This document shows, piece by piece, positions 28,732 to 38,251 of a stretch of 64,000 bases of DNA; position 1 is the stretch's first letter; each line of letters begins with the position of its first letter. The notes beneath the pieces were generated by a model. That model did no database searches. It was not told the DNA's origin and worked only from the letters and a program-made list of their open reading frames with translations. A program made the translations under genes and the position numbers. The stretch is from Sphingobium psychrophilum (GTDB lineage: Bacteria; Pseudomonadota; Alphaproteobacteria; Sphingomonadales; Sphingomonadaceae), in contig NZ_JABBFV010000004.1 of the NCBI RefSeq assembly GCF_012927105.1, positions 248,001 to 312,000 of the forward strand, written 5' to 3'.

Positions 28732-29517
28732 CTAAGCACGCCGGACCTGCCGCATCGGTTCCGACGTGACGGGATAACCCAGATGGGTCGGGATGCAGAG
28801 ATGGGTTTCCCCCTCACGCTCCTCCCGCCATGGCCGCACCTTGTCTACCGGATAGGACAGGGCATGGGCGACCAAGGCATCATGATCCGCATGGAGCGCC
28901 AGCCGCTCCAGATTGCGCCGCGTGGGAAAGATCACCTGCGCCTCGCCCGCATCCGCCTTCGCCAGCGTGTCCGCCGCGCTGCTCCAGAACAGGCGCACAT
29001 TCTCGGTCGTGTCGACGCTCGCCACCTGTCCTTGCGGCGCGCGCGCCAGATAGAATCGCGTGTCGAATACCCGCCGCGCCCGCTCGAACGGCGCGGGGTG
29101 CCAGCGTGCAAACGGCGTCAGCGCATCCAGCGCGATCCCCAGCCCCAGCCGCTCCAGCATCGCGCCCATCGTCCGCCCGTCATGCAACCCGTCGCGCAGC
29201 CGCAGCACCGCAGCCGCGTCCACCGCGCCGGTCAGGCCGATCCCCAGCCCGCTTTCCTCGATCGTTTCGCGGATGGCGGCGATCCGCCCGGCCGCCTCGT
29301 CCGGCTCCAGCCCGTGGTCGATTGCGCGCGCCAGCGCATGATCGCCCTCATCCACCGCGCCGCCGGGAAAGACCAGCGCGCCCGCGGCAAAGGCCATGGT
29401 CGATGCGCGCTCCACCATCAGCAAATCAGGCGGGCCATCATGCCGGTCGCGCACGATGACCACCGTGGCGGCCGGGCGGCCCCTATCCGTTTCACCGGCA
29501 TCTGTTTCGATTGTCAT
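28732..29517 (-). CDS. Nudix hydrolase (NUDT19-like)
   Basis: 261 residues from the ATG at 29517 (MTIETDAG). A Nudix box split by an insertion is visible: FAAGALVFPGGAVDEGD followed by RIAAIRETIEESGLGIGL (REx2-3EE core). N-terminal ATVVIVRDRHDGPPDLLMVER is the leading strand. NUDT19-type proteins hydrolyse CoA derivatives; the substrate here is not provable. Upstream of the extensin gene. Confidence 0.88.
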   Translation of the reverse strand: MTIETDAGETDRGRPAATVVIVRDRHDGPPDLLMVERASTMAFAAGALVFPGGAVDEGDHALARAIDHGLEPDEAAGRIAAIRETIEESGLGIGLTGAVDAAAVLRLRDGLHDGRTMGAMLERLGLGIALDALTPFARWHPAPFERARRVFDTRFYLARAPQGQVASVDTTENVRLFWSSAADTLAKADAGEAQVIFPTRRNLERLALHADHDALVAHALSYPVDKVRPWREEREGETHLCIPTHLGYPVTSEPMRQVRRA

Positions 29518-29581
29518 GGAAACCGCTCTACGCATGTCATGCGCCAGCGGTAAAGTCTTCGGTTCAACCCTGGGAAGGGGT

Positions 29582-29657
<76 letters not shown>

Positions 29658-29730
29658 CGAAGGAGCGCTGCCTATAAGCGAGCGATTTGGCCCATGCAAC
29701 CGTCTTTTGCACAAAAAGTCGCAAGCGCGG

Positions 29731-29744
29731 CTGATCTGGATCAA
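29731..29744. promoter_or_regulatory. FNR/FixK-like half-palindromic box
   Basis: CTGATCTGGATCAA differs in one base from the Crp/FNR-family consensus TTGAT-N4-ATCAA, including the CTGG spacer frequent in alphaproteobacterial anaerobox sites. It lies about 160 bp before the DUF486 gene and 75 bp upstream of the tRNA. No other gene is seen in the 245-bp gap. Regulation by oxygen is only a possibility. Confidence 0.3.
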
Positions 29745-29905
29745 GCCGCTGGGAAAGCGCGGCTTTCTGGCGCGACGGAGCGCCCGGCAGGGAGGACATT
29801 ACCCCTGCGTAACTGCCCGGTCGCCCGACCGCGCGTTCCCATGCCCGCTTGCGCCGACCCTATGGACAATGCCAAGGCTGCGGCTCTATCCTGATCGAGG
29901 CCGCC

Positions 29906-30244
29906 ATGCCCACTATACTGCTGCTGATCGTCTCCAACCTGTTCATGACCGTCGCCTGGTACTGGCATCTCAAAGGCGGGATGGATAAACCGATCCTGCT
30001 GGTGATCATGATCAGCTGGGGCATCGCCTTCTTCGAATATTGCCTGGCCGTCCCCGCCAATCGCATCGGCTTCGCCCATGGGTGGAGCGCGGGCCAGCTA
30101 AAAGTCGCGCAGGAAGCGATCGCCCTTGTCATTTTCGGCGGCTTCATGGTGACGGTGCTGGGCGAGCCGCTGCACTGGCGCCACCTCGCCGCCTTCGCCT
30201 GCATCATGGGCGCGGTGGGATTCCTGTTCGTCGGGCGCAGTTGA
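29906..30244 (+). CDS. DUF486 / DMT-family small membrane protein
   Basis: 112 residues with four predicted membrane spans: PTILLLIVSNLFMTVAWYWH, PILLVIMISWGIAFFEYCLA, EAIALVIFGGFMVTVLGE and HLAAFACIMGAVGFLFVG. The NLFMTVAWYWHLK and FFEYCLAVPANRIG segments match DUF486, a family related to small drug/metabolite transporters. ATG at 29906. Function unknown. Confidence 0.88.
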   Translation: MPTILLLIVSNLFMTVAWYWHLKGGMDKPILLVIMISWGIAFFEYCLAVPANRIGFAHGWSAGQLKVAQEAIALVIFGGFMVTVLGEPLHWRHLAAFACIMGAVGFLFVGRS

Positions 30245-30308
30245 CGCAGCGTCAGGGAACTTCGGTCGCGCCTGCGCGCTGAGAGACGACCATGAAGAAG
30301 GAGTTCCC

Positions 30309-30491
30309 ATGAAGAACGTAATTGGCACGGTCATTGGCGCGGCGATCGATCGCAAGGACGGCGACAGCGGCGTCAAGGGCGCTGTTCTGGGTTATATGGC
30401 ATCGGGCGCGGCTAAGACCGTCGGCAAGCTCGGCGTGCTGGCCGCGATCGGCTACGGCGTGGTCAATCTGGTCCGTCGTCGGCGCGCCTAA
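30309..30491 (+). CDS. Small Gly-rich conserved protein with one hydrophobic segment
   Basis: 60 residues: [20 protein letters not shown], then [20 protein letters not shown] and a hydrophobic stretch [15 protein letters not shown] ending RRRRA. It looks like a short membrane-associated protein; the ribosome site AAGGAG is 6-7 bp before the ATG, a strong signal. A GGAAC resembling an EcfG -35 lies at 30256, without a clear matching -10. The end overlaps the convergent queA by 4 bp. Unknown function. Confidence 0.75.
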   Translation: MKNVIGTVIGAAIDRKDGDSGVKGAVLGYMASGAAKTVGKLGVLAAIGYGVVNLVRRRRA

Positions 30492-31528
30492 ACGCTGCGC
30501 TGCGGCAACAGCAGCGAGCTATCCCCATAGGAATAGAAGCGGTATCCCGTCTCGATCGCATGATCATAGACGGCCCGCATCCGTTCCGTCCCCATCAACG
30601 CCGACACCAGCATGAACAGCGTCGATTTGGGCAGGTGAAAATTGGTCATCAGCCCGTCGACCGCCTTGAAGCGATAGCCCGGCGTGATAAAAATGCGCGT
30701 TTCGTCGGCGAAGGGTCGGATCATCCCATCCTCGCCGACGGCGCTTTCCAGCAGGCGCAGCGACGTCGTGCCGACCGCGATCAGCCGCCCGCCAGCGGTC
30801 CGCGCCGCGTTCAGCCGATCCGCCGTCGCCGCGTCGATCCGCCCCCATTCGGCGTGCATCCGATGGTCGTCGGTATCGTCCGCCTTCACCGGCAGGAAAG
30901 TGCCGGCCCCCACATGCAGCGTCAGTGTTTCGGTCGCGACACCCGCTTCGCGCAGCGCCGCCATCACATCCGGCGTAAAATGCAGCGCAGCGGTGGGCGC
31001 GGCGACCGCGCCATCCTCCCGCGCGAACATGGTCTGGTAATCGCTACGGTCGCGTTCGTCGGTCGGGCGCTTGCTGGCGATATAGGGCGGCAACGGCATC
31101 CGCCCCGCCCGCTCCAGCAGCACCTCCACCGGCTCGTCGCCCTCGAAATCCAGCGTCACGCCGCCATCCTCGTCGCGCGCCCCGGCGATCGCCGTCACAC
31201 CCGCGCCGAAATCGATCCGGTCGCCCGCCCGCACCCGCTTGGCGTTGCGCAGGAAGGCCTGCCATTGCCGCAGCCCCTGCCTTTTGTGCAGCGTCGCCCC
31301 GATCCGCGCCTCGCCACGCATCCCTTCCAACTGGGCTGGGATGACCCTGGTGTCGTTGAACACCAGCACGTCGCCCGCGCGCAGCAGGCCGGGCAGGTCG
31401 CGCACGATCCGGTCCTGCATCGCGCCATCGCCGGGCACCAGCAACATACGCGCGCTGTCGCGCGGCGACGCCGGCCGCAGCGCGATATTCTCCGGCGGCA
31501 GGTCGAAATCGAACAGGTCTACGCGCAT
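30488..31528 (-). CDS. queA: S-adenosylmethionine:tRNA ribosyltransferase-isomerase (queuosine synthesis)
   Basis: Transfers the ribose of SAM to preQ1 in tRNA. 346 residues, typical. [91 protein letters not shown] and [20 protein letters not shown] are the family blocks. 30 bp downstream of the cyclophilin gene. No tgt is adjacent. Confidence 0.97.
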   Translation of the reverse strand: MRVDLFDFDLPPENIALRPASPRDSARMLLVPGDGAMQDRIVRDLPGLLRAGDVLVFNDTRVIPAQLEGMRGEARIGATLHKRQGLRQWQAFLRNAKRVRAGDRIDFGAGVTAIAGARDEDGGVTLDFEGDEPVEVLLERAGRMPLPPYIASKRPTDERDRSDYQTMFAREDGAVAAPTAALHFTPDVMAALREAGVATETLTLHVGAGTFLPVKADDTDDHRMHAEWGRIDAATADRLNAARTAGGRLIAVGTTSLRLLESAVGEDGMIRPFADETRIFITPGYRFKAVDGLMTNFHLPKSTLFMLVSALMGTERMRAVYDHAIETGYRFYSYGDSSLLLPQRSV

Positions 31529-31557
31529 GGCGTCATCCGGCGCGAACGCCGCCCGCC

Positions 31558-32289
31558 TTACTGGCCGGGCGTAGCGGGCAGGATCGATGGCACCGCGGGC
31601 GTGGGCGCCACCGGGGCCGTCACCGGCGGCTTGCCGTCGCTGTCGATCGATGCTTGCAGGATCACCGTCGGGTTAGCCGGCGGCTCGCCCTGCGCGATCG
31701 CATCGACATATTGAATGCCCTCGATCACGCGGCCGAACACCGTATATTTCTTGTCCAGCTGCATCCGCGGCAGCAGCACGATGAAGAACTGGCTGTTGGC
31801 GCTGTCCTCGCCCTGCGCGCGCGCCATCGACACGGTGCCGCGCAGATGCGGCATCGGGTTGAACTCGGCCTTGAGGTCAGGCATCGTCGAACCGCCGGTG
31901 CCGTCGCCCTTGGGGTCGCCGCCCTGTGCCATGAAGCCGGGAATGACGCGGTGGAATTTCAGCCCGTTATAAAAGCCCTGGCGCGTCAGCTCCTTGATCC
32001 GCTCGACATGAACAGGCGCGATGTCGGGTCGCAACTGGATGCGCACGCGGCCACCGCTCGACAGGTCCAGATCCCAGATATTCTGCGGGTCGGCCGGCAC
32101 CGTGGCGGGCGGCAGTTTGGGGGTCAGGTCGGTGCCCAACGACTTGGCGTTTTCCTGCGCGCGCACGGCGGCTTCCGCCTTCTTCACATCCTCGCCGCCG
32201 CCCCCGCCGCCGCCCTGGGCATAGGCCAGGCCGGACGCGGTAAGGGCGACGCCGATCGCAACGGTCTTGAGCGCGCAAGTGAAACGCAT
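31558..32289 (-). CDS. Periplasmic cyclophilin-type peptidylprolyl isomerase
   Basis: 243 residues from the ATG at 32289 with a Sec signal ([20 protein letters not shown], cleavage near AYAQ) and a poly-Gly stretch after it. The cyclophilin domain (about 65-215) has [49 protein letters not shown] and [10 protein letters not shown]. The usual PPIA Arg and Phe are present (FHRVIPGF). The C terminus is Pro/Ala-rich. A periplasmic folding catalyst. Confidence 0.95.
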   Translation of the reverse strand: MRFTCALKTVAIGVALTASGLAYAQGGGGGGGEDVKKAEAAVRAQENAKSLGTDLTPKLPPATVPADPQNIWDLDLSSGGRVRIQLRPDIAPVHVERIKELTRQGFYNGLKFHRVIPGFMAQGGDPKGDGTGGSTMPDLKAEFNPMPHLRGTVSMARAQGEDSANSQFFIVLLPRMQLDKKYTVFGRVIEGIQYVDAIAQGEPPANPTVILQASIDSDGKPPVTAPVAPTPAVPSILPATPGQ

Positions 32290-32396
32290 GGGGTAGGACT
32301 TCCTTGATCTCTTAGGCCGACGGGCAAGCCGCCCTGATAGCGCGCTGATCGCGATTGGCAACTGAACGCAGGCTGAAACCGCAAGAGTCGTATTCA

Positions 32397-32503
32397 AAAT
32401 GCGCGAAAGAGCGCATTTTGGTCCGCACCAGCCCTCTCCCCCACCCGGCCTCCCACAGTATATTCTGGATGGGAGGCCGGGTGGGGGAGAGGGCTGGTGC
32501 GGC
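32397..32503. repeat. Large inverted repeat, family C (copy 1)
   Basis: A small hairpin AAAATGCGC...GCGCATTTT is followed by a perfect long stem: GTCCGCACCAGCCCTCTCCC with CCACCCGGCCTCCCA, and its inverted copy after a 15-nt AT-rich loop. It lies between coaD and the cyclophilin gene. A second copy, with ACCC/GGGT changes compensated in both arms, is at 42575-42690. Confidence 0.85.
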
Positions 32504-32518
32504 CTACCAACAAAGGCC

Positions 32519-33031
32519 TTAAATCCCGCCCTTGCGCCCGATCTTCTCGACCCGCGCGGCCACCTCGTCGCGCACCGTGGGGCTGACGAATTTATGGATC
32601 GGCCCGCCATAGAGCGCGATTTCCTTGACCAGGCGCGACGCGATCGGCTGCAACGACACGTCCGCCATCAGGAAAACCGTCTCGATCCGGCCGTTGATCT
32701 GCTGGTTCATGCCCGCCATCTGATATTCATATTCGAAGTCCGCAACCGCGCGGAGGCCACGGATGATCATGCTGGCATGTTGCGATTCGGCAAAATCCAT
32801 CAGCAGCGAATTGAAGCCGGTCACGACGATCTCGGTGTCGATGGCCGCACATTCGCGCCGGACCATCTCCAACCGTTCTTCATCGGCGAACATCGGCGAC
32901 TTGCTGATATTGGTGGTCACGCCGATCACCAGCTTGTCGACCAGCTTCGCGCCGCGCCGGATGATGTCCATATGGCCCAGCGTGATCGGGTCGAACGTGC
33001 CCGGATAGACGCCGATACGCTGCTTGCTCAT
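32519..33031 (-). CDS. coaD: Phosphopantetheine adenylyltransferase
   Basis: Fourth step of CoA synthesis. 170 residues from the ATG at 33031. GVYPGTFDPITLGHMDIIRR holds the nucleotidyl-transferase T/HxGH signature, with PSLFADEERL-like MFADEERLEMVRRE, GLRAVADFEYEYQMAGMN and ASRLVKEIALYGG. Starts 4 bp after the ispA stop. Confidence 0.97.
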   Translation of the reverse strand: MSKQRIGVYPGTFDPITLGHMDIIRRGAKLVDKLVIGVTTNISKSPMFADEERLEMVRRECAAIDTEIVVTGFNSLLMDFAESQHASMIIRGLRAVADFEYEYQMAGMNQQINGRIETVFLMADVSLQPIASRLVKEIALYGGPIHKFVSPTVRDEVAARVEKIGRKGGI

Positions 33032-33035
33032 GACG

Positions 33036-33950
33036 TTAGCGATCCCTCTCCACGATATAATCGGCAATGGCGCGCAGCAGGTCTGCCTCCGCGCCATGTC
33101 CGTGCAGGTGCGCCTTGGCCTGATCGACCAGCATCTGCGCCTGTTCGCGCGCGCGCGCCACGCCCAGCAGCGATACGAACGTCTCCTTGCCCGCCGCCGC
33201 ATCCTTGCCCAGCGCCTTGCCCGCCAGCGCTGCGTCGCCCTCGACGTCCAGCAGGTCGTCGGCGATCTGGAACGCCAGGCCGATGTCGCGGGCATAGCCG
33301 TGCAACCCGGTGCGCGCCTCATGCGGCAACCGCGCCATGATCGCCGCGGCCTCCACGCAAAAAGCGATCAGCGCCCCGGTCTTCAGATTCTGGAGCCGCG
33401 TGACGGTGGCCAGGTCGAAGCGGGTTTTTTCCGCCTCCAAATCCATCATCTGCCCGCCCGCCATGCCGGCCGGCCCGCTCGAAACCGCCAATGCCCGCAC
33501 CAGGTCGATCCGCACGAAAGGATCGGGATGCGTCTCCTCGTCGGCCAATATCTCGAACGCCAGGTCGTGCAGGCAATCGCCCGCCAGGATCGCCGCGGCC
33601 TCGTCATAGGCTTTATGCACTGTCGGCTTGCCGCGGCGCATATCATCGTCATCCATCGCCGGCAGGTCGTCGTGGATCAGCGAATAGACATGGATGCACT
33701 CGATCGCCAGGCCGACGCGCAGCGCCGAATCGCGGGAGATGTTGAACAGGTCGCACGACGCCTGCACCAGCAGCGGGCGCAGCCGCTTGCCACCGCCGAT
33801 CGCGGCATGGCGCATCGCGTCATACAGGCGGGCGCGGGCGTCGTCGGGCACGGCCAGCAGCCGGTCGAAGGCGGCATCGATATCCTGCGCCACGCTGGCG
33901 GCGCGGCTGGTGACCAGCGATGCCGCGGCGGCGCCCCCATCCCCGCTCAT
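33036..33950 (-). CDS. ispA: Polyprenyl (farnesyl/geranyl) diphosphate synthase
   Basis: 304 residues from the ATG at 33950. First aspartate-rich motif HDDLPAMDDDDMRRGKPTVH, GKRLRPLLV, second motif FQIADDLLDVEGD, and KTGALIAFCVEAAA. Condenses IPP with allylic diphosphates; the product length is set by residues before the first motif (IHVYSLIHDD) and is probably C15. Starts about 5 bp after xseB, the common xseB-ispA pair, but no dxs follows; coaD does. Confidence 0.95.
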   Translation of the reverse strand: MSGDGGAAAASLVTSRAASVAQDIDAAFDRLLAVPDDARARLYDAMRHAAIGGGKRLRPLLVQASCDLFNISRDSALRVGLAIECIHVYSLIHDDLPAMDDDDMRRGKPTVHKAYDEAAAILAGDCLHDLAFEILADEETHPDPFVRIDLVRALAVSSGPAGMAGGQMMDLEAEKTRFDLATVTRLQNLKTGALIAFCVEAAAIMARLPHEARTGLHGYARDIGLAFQIADDLLDVEGDAALAGKALGKDAAAGKETFVSLLGVARAREQAQMLVDQAKAHLHGHGAEADLLRAIADYIVERDR

Positions 33951-33955
33951 CCTAA

Positions 33956-34210
33956 TCAATCCGCGCCGAAGGGTTGCGCGCCGGTCACCGCGCCATTGGC
34001 GTCGACCGTCAGCTTGGCGATCCGCGCCTCGGCCGCCTGCAATCGCTCCGCGCACCGCTTGCGCAATTCCTCGCCCTGGGCATAGAGCGAGATCGACTCG
34101 TCCAGCGGCACGTCGCCGCTTTCCAGCCGGCGGACGATCGTTTCGAGCGCGCGCAGCGCATCCTCGAAAGACAGGGTTGCGGTATCGGGGGTGGAAATTT
34201 CCTCAGCCAT
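33956..34210 (-). CDS. xseB: Exodeoxyribonuclease VII small subunit
   Basis: 84 residues from the ATG at 34210. The SFEDALRALETIVRRLESGD and PLDESISLYAQGEELRKRC motifs are the XseB family signature. It forms a complex with XseA, which is not in this window. The longer upstream frame is not conserved-looking. Confidence 0.96.
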   Translation of the reverse strand: MAEEISTPDTATLSFEDALRALETIVRRLESGDVPLDESISLYAQGEELRKRCAERLQAAEARIAKLTVDANGAVTGAQPFGAD

Positions 34211-34418
34211 GCCCTTGCATTGGCGGCCGCCACGGCCCCGGTCAAGCCCGCGTCGGCCAATTAAGGCGGACAGGCTCCATCCTGATCCCATCATCCCCAA
34301 TCCGATCATCGCCCGGCCCCGTCATCACCGCGTCATGACGCCATTTCACGGGACATGGCGGGAACATCGCAGTTTTGCGTTGACGCACCATGTTGCACAT
34401 GCACATAAAAGGATCGCT

Positions 34419-34799
34419 ATGAAATATTATATCCCCCTGATCGCCGCCGCCAGTGTTTCGTTGCTGTCGGCCTGCAACAACAACAAAGAGCCTGAAGTCG
34501 TGGGCGGCCCAGCCGATCCCATGGCCGCCGAACTCGCCAATGCCGCGCCGGTCGAGCTGCCGCCGTCGGTCAAGGCGAACAAGCAGTTCCGCTGCAAGGA
34601 CAACAGCCTGATCTTCGTCGACTTTATGAGCGACGACAAGACCGCGCTGTTGCGCACCGAAAAGGGCGGCACCGCCACCTCGCTCAAGGCCGCCGAAGCC
34701 GGCCAGCCCTTCACCGCCGAAGGCTTCGAAGTCAGCGGCTCGGGCGACGACGTGACCATCACCGTGCCCGGCAAGGGCGCCCAGGCCTGCCACGTCTAA
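34419..34799 (+). CDS. Lipoprotein with MliC-like (C-type lysozyme inhibitor) domain
   Basis: 126 residues. Lipobox LLSAC gives lipidated Cys19. The mature region has two Cys (FRCKDNSLIFVDFMSDD and GAQACHV) and the alternating pattern ALLRTEKGGTATSLKAAEAG, EGFEVSGSGDDVTITVPGKG, which resembles MliC/PliC lysozyme inhibitors. Ribosome site AAAAGGATC before the ATG. Likely an outer-membrane or periplasmic lipoprotein; the inhibitor role is inference. Confidence 0.75.
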   Translation: MKYYIPLIAAASVSLLSACNNNKEPEVVGGPADPMAAELANAAPVELPPSVKANKQFRCKDNSLIFVDFMSDDKTALLRTEKGGTATSLKAAEAGQPFTAEGFEVSGSGDDVTITVPGKGAQACHV

Positions 34800-34826
34800 A
34801 CCGGGCACGCCTTTTCTGTTTTTACC

Positions 34827-34860
34827 AGGCCGGACCTCCCCTAAAGGTCCGGCCTTTTTC
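34827..34860 (+). terminator. Rho-independent terminator after the MliC-like lipoprotein
   Basis: AGGCCGGACCT and AGGTCCGGCCT form a perfect 11-bp stem with a 7-nt loop, followed by TTTTC, 27 bp after the stop. Confidence 0.9.
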
Positions 34861-34964
34861 TTTTTGAAGCGGGTGGCCGCTAACGACCATTAGAGGCCGG
34901 AGCTTACACTTCCGCACGTTCCTTAAACCTGCCATCATCTGATAACGACGATCTAAGTTGCGAG

Positions 34965-35330
34965 ATGTCTATGGAAGCCGCCACCTTTGTAGAATTATTG
35001 CGTCAGGTTGTGACAGATAACGCCGCAACGGAAGCCATTGCACAGGCTGAAAGCCCGTCAGGCCGAAGCCAATCCGATGATCAGAAAATGCGTTCGGCGT
35101 GGATAAGGGCGCTTTCGGCAGAGGAACGTGGCCACCTGGAATGCGTTGCAAGTCAAGCCGCTCGTGCCACCGCATTTGGGTTGCTTTGTATTTTGGACGG
35201 TGCGCGGAAAATTGAGGATGGCATTGATCATGGCCATCTTGAGCTGCGATATGTGGAAGGCCAGTCAAACACCCTGCTTGCTTCTAGCGCGGACCATATG
35301 CCAGTGCCCCCGTTGCACGAACTGTTATAG
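34965..35330 (+). CDS. Hypothetical protein, unrecognised
   Basis: 121 residues; ATG at 34965, with another in-frame ATG two codons on. Helical N-terminal half (ATFVELLRQVVTDNAATEAI), an RSAWIRALSAEERGHLECVA segment, and a core ARATAFGLLCILDGARKIED followed by GHLELRYVEGQ and a C-terminal PPLHELL. No signal or membrane segment. The pattern of a helical region, LLxxLDG and a beta-rich end suggests a single cytoplasmic domain, but I do not know the family. Lower GC than neighbours; flanked by the lipoprotein terminator and a 189-bp gap before purL that holds only imperfect CTGTCGCCNAACCACCC repeats. Confidence 0.6.
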   Translation: MSMEAATFVELLRQVVTDNAATEAIAQAESPSGRSQSDDQKMRSAWIRALSAEERGHLECVASQAARATAFGLLCILDGARKIEDGIDHGHLELRYVEGQSNTLLASSADHMPVPPLHELL

Positions 35331-35519
35331 ATCGGTCGTCTCAAGATGGCGGCTTATCACTCAAGGGCGCTCAAAAGCTGCCTGTCGCCTAACCACCCAT
35401 CATCGCTGTGCAGATACAAGCCAGCTCTAACCTCACATCTGTCGCCCAACCACCCCTTCGTGACCAAAGCACGCACGCCGCCATTGCTCTCCGTCCACGC
35501 CCCCGCTAAAGGCGCGCAC

Positions 35520-37697
35520 ATGTCCAGCACCGCCCCCCAGATCACCCCGGAAGTCGTCGCCGAACATGGCCTCAGCCCGGAAGAATATGACCGCGTCCTG
35601 AGCGCCCTCGGCCGCGAACCGAACCTTACGGAACTCGGCATATTTTCGGTCATGTGGTCGGAGCATTGCTCGTATAAATCCTCAAAAATTCATTTGATGA
35701 AGCTGCCGACCACCGGCCCGCAGGTCATTTGCGGCCCAGGCGAAAATGCCGGCGTGGTCGACATTGGTGACGGTCAGGCGGCGATCTTCAAGATGGAGAG
35801 CCACAACCACCCCAGCTACATCGAACCTTATCAGGGCGCGGCGACGGGCGTCGGCGGCATCTTGCGCGACGTGTTCACCATGGGCGCGCGCCCGATCGCC
35901 AACATGAACGCGCTGCGCTTCGGCCGTCCCGACCATCCCAAGATGCGCCACCTGATCAGCGGTGTGGTGCGCGGCATCGGCGGCTATGGCAATTGCGTGG
36001 GCGTGCCAACCGTCGGCGGCGAGGTGAATTTCCACCCCGCCTATGACGGCAACATCCTGGTCAACGCCATGACCGTGGGCGTCGCCGACACCGACAAGAT
36101 TTTCTATTCCGCCGCTTCGGGCGTGGGCAACAGCATCGTCTATGTCGGCTCCAAAACCGGCCGCGACGGCATCCACGGCGCGACGATGGCGAGCGCGGAC
36201 TTCGGCGACGACGCCGACGCCAAGCGCCCCACCGTGCAGGTCGGCGATCCCTTCACCGAAAAACTGCTGATCGAAGCCTGCCTGGAACTGATGGCGTCCG
36301 ACGCGATCGTTGCGATTCAGGATATGGGCGCGGCCGGCCTAACCTCCTCCAGCGTCGAAATGGCGTCGAAGGGCGGCGTGGGCCTCCACCTCAAGATGGA
36401 CGACGTGCCGCAGCGCGAAACCGGCATGACCACCTATGAAATGATGCTCTCCGAATCGCAGGAGCGCATGTTGATGGTCCTGAAGCCCGGCCGCGAGGAT
36501 TTCGCCGAAGCCATTTTCAAGAAGTGGGAACTCGACTTCGCCGTTATCGGCCATGTCACCGACACCGGCCGCATGGTGCTGGAGCATAAGGGCGAGATCG
36601 TCTGCGACATCCCGCTCGCCCCGCTGGCCGACGACGCGCCGCTTTACGATCGTCCCTCCATGGCGAAGGATGCGTATAAGATCTGGTCGAAGGTCGAGCC
36701 GCTGGGCGACATCGCGCAAAGCACCGACATCGGCGCGGACCTCGTCAAGTTGATGGGGTCGCCCGACATCGCCAGCCGTCGCTGGATCTGGGAACAGTAC
36801 GACCATATGGTCGGTGCCGACACCGTCCAGCGCCCCGGCGGCGACGCAGCGGTCGTGCGCGTCCATGGATCGAACAAGGGCATCGCGATCAGCACCGATT
36901 GCACGCCCCGCTATTGCTATGCCGACCCCTATGAAGGCGGCAAGCAGGCGATCGCCGAATGTTATCGCAACCTGTCCGCCGTCGGCGCGACCCCGCTGGC
37001 CGTCACCAATTGCCTCAACTTCGCCAACCCGCAGCGACCCGAAATCATGGCGCAACTGACCGGTTGTCTGGAAGGCATGGGCGACGCCTGCCGCGCGCTC
37101 GACTTCCCGATCGTGTCGGGCAACGTCTCGCTCTACAATGAATCCAAAGCCACTGGCGGCGGATCGGCGATCCTGCCGACCCCGGCGATCGGCGGCATCG
37201 GCCTGCTGGCCGACGTGGACGTGATGGCGACCGTGGCGTTCAAGAATGAGGGCGACGCCATCTGGCTGATCGGCGAAGAAGGCACGCATCTGGGCCAGAC
37301 CATCTGGCTGCGCGAAATTGCAGGCCGCGAAGCGGGCGACGCGCCCAAGGTCGATCTGGCCGCCGAACGCGCCCGCGCCGACACCGTGCGCGCGCTGGTC
37401 GCCAATGGCATCGTCAACGCCGTGCATGACATCAGCGATGGCGGATTGCTCGTCACGATCGCGGAAATGGCGCTGGCCGGCAAGATCGGTGCGACACTGG
37501 ACATCACCCTCACAACAGCCTCGGCCTTCGGCGAAGATCAGGGCCGCTATGTCGTCACCGCGCCCGCAGGCGTCGAGATTGCAGGCGCGATCAAGATCGG
37601 CACGACCGGCGGCGACACCGTCGTCGGAGTCGCGCTGGACGCCCTGCGCACCGCCCATGAAGGCTTCTTCCCAGCCCTGATGGACAGCGAACTCTAA
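35520..37697 (+). CDS. purL: Phosphoribosylformylglycinamidine synthase II
   Basis: Fourth step of purine synthesis, the small-type PurL that works with PurS and PurQ (neither is here). 725 residues from the ATG at 35520. AIRS-type blocks: [93 protein letters not shown] and, in the second half, [20 protein letters not shown] and [17 protein letters not shown]. The extended upstream frame (to 35346) is repeat-like and not PurL. Confidence 0.98.
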   Translation: MSSTAPQITPEVVAEHGLSPEEYDRVLSALGREPNLTELGIFSVMWSEHCSYKSSKIHLMKLPTTGPQVICGPGENAGVVDIGDGQAAIFKMESHNHPSYIEPYQGAATGVGGILRDVFTMGARPIANMNALRFGRPDHPKMRHLISGVVRGIGGYGNCVGVPTVGGEVNFHPAYDGNILVNAMTVGVADTDKIFYSAASGVGNSIVYVGSKTGRDGIHGATMASADFGDDADAKRPTVQVGDPFTEKLLIEACLELMASDAIVAIQDMGAAGLTSSSVEMASKGGVGLHLKMDDVPQRETGMTTYEMMLSESQERMLMVLKPGREDFAEAIFKKWELDFAVIGHVTDTGRMVLEHKGEIVCDIPLAPLADDAPLYDRPSMAKDAYKIWSKVEPLGDIAQSTDIGADLVKLMGSPDIASRRWIWEQYDHMVGADTVQRPGGDAAVVRVHGSNKGIAISTDCTPRYCYADPYEGGKQAIAECYRNLSAVGATPLAVTNCLNFANPQRPEIMAQLTGCLEGMGDACRALDFPIVSGNVSLYNESKATGGGSAILPTPAIGGIGLLADVDVMATVAFKNEGDAIWLIGEEGTHLGQTIWLREIAGREAGDAPKVDLAAERARADTVRALVANGIVNAVHDISDGGLLVTIAEMALAGKIGATLDITLTTASAFGEDQGRYVVTAPAGVEIAGAIKIGTTGGDTVVGVALDALRTAHEGFFPALMDSEL

Positions 37698-37715
37698 ACC
37701 TTAGCACCAAACCCC

Positions 37716-37895
37716 CGTCGTCCCCGCGCAGGCGGGGACCCAACTGTCGTGAAGCGCCTTCATTGCGATGGCGGGGGTTCGTTAATGCTGGCGCTGCTTC
37801 ATAGATTTTCGAGCGCAGCCCTTCTCGAAATTATCCGGTCACCACAACCAAAGGCGTCTGGCCCTTAGTGGGTCCCCGCCTTCGCGGGGATGACG
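37716..37895. repeat. Palindromic repeat, family B (copy 1), upstream of the GIY-YIG gene
   Basis: Begins CGTCGTCCCCGCGCAGGCGG and ends with its inverted partner CCCCGCCTTCGCGGGGATGACG; about 130 bp lie between. The first 48 bp recur as a direct copy at 38263-38310 with two mismatches. Confidence 0.85.
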
Positions 37896-37936
37896 AATTG
37901 CTATTACGAAGATTAAGCATGGTTTAAGCCAAGCCG

Positions 37937-38251
37937 ATGCACCGCACTCGCCAGCCCTGCGTCTATCTCCTCGCCAGCCGACGCAACGGCACGCTCTATA
38001 TCGGCGTTACCGCCGACCTCATCGCCCGCCTGCACCAGCACCGCACCGGCGCAGTCCCCGGTTTCACCCACGACTATAGCGTCAACCGCCTGATGTGGTT
38101 TGAACAACATGGCACGATGGACGAAGCCATCCTCCGCGAAAAACGGCTGAAGAAATGGAACCGCGCGTGGAAGATCGCGCTGATCCAAGAATTGAACCCG
38201 CATTGGGATGATTTGGCGATCGGCCTGGGCTTCGAGCGCTTGCCCGATTGA
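37937..38251 (+). CDS. GIY-YIG nuclease-superfamily protein
   Basis: 104 residues. GIY-YIG core: CVYLLASRRNGTLYIGVTAD (the VYLL/YIG strands) then LIARLHQHRTG with the catalytic Arg, the Tyr/Glu-bearing WFEQHGTMDEAILREKRLKK, and the terminal WKIALIQELNPHWDDL typical of the short UPF0213/YhbQ-like forms. These are single-domain nucleases of unclear role, often in several copies in alphaproteobacteria. The gene is bracketed by family B repeats, suggesting it travels as a unit. Confidence 0.93.
   Translation: MHRTRQPCVYLLASRRNGTLYIGVTADLIARLHQHRTGAVPGFTHDYSVNRLMWFEQHGTMDEAILREKRLKKWNRAWKIALIQELNPHWDDLAIGLGFERLPD

Noticed and set aside
29694..29894. A 66-codon plus-strand frame after the tRNA
   Set aside because: No ribosome site or recognisable protein pattern; it overlaps the FNR-like box and is probably chance.
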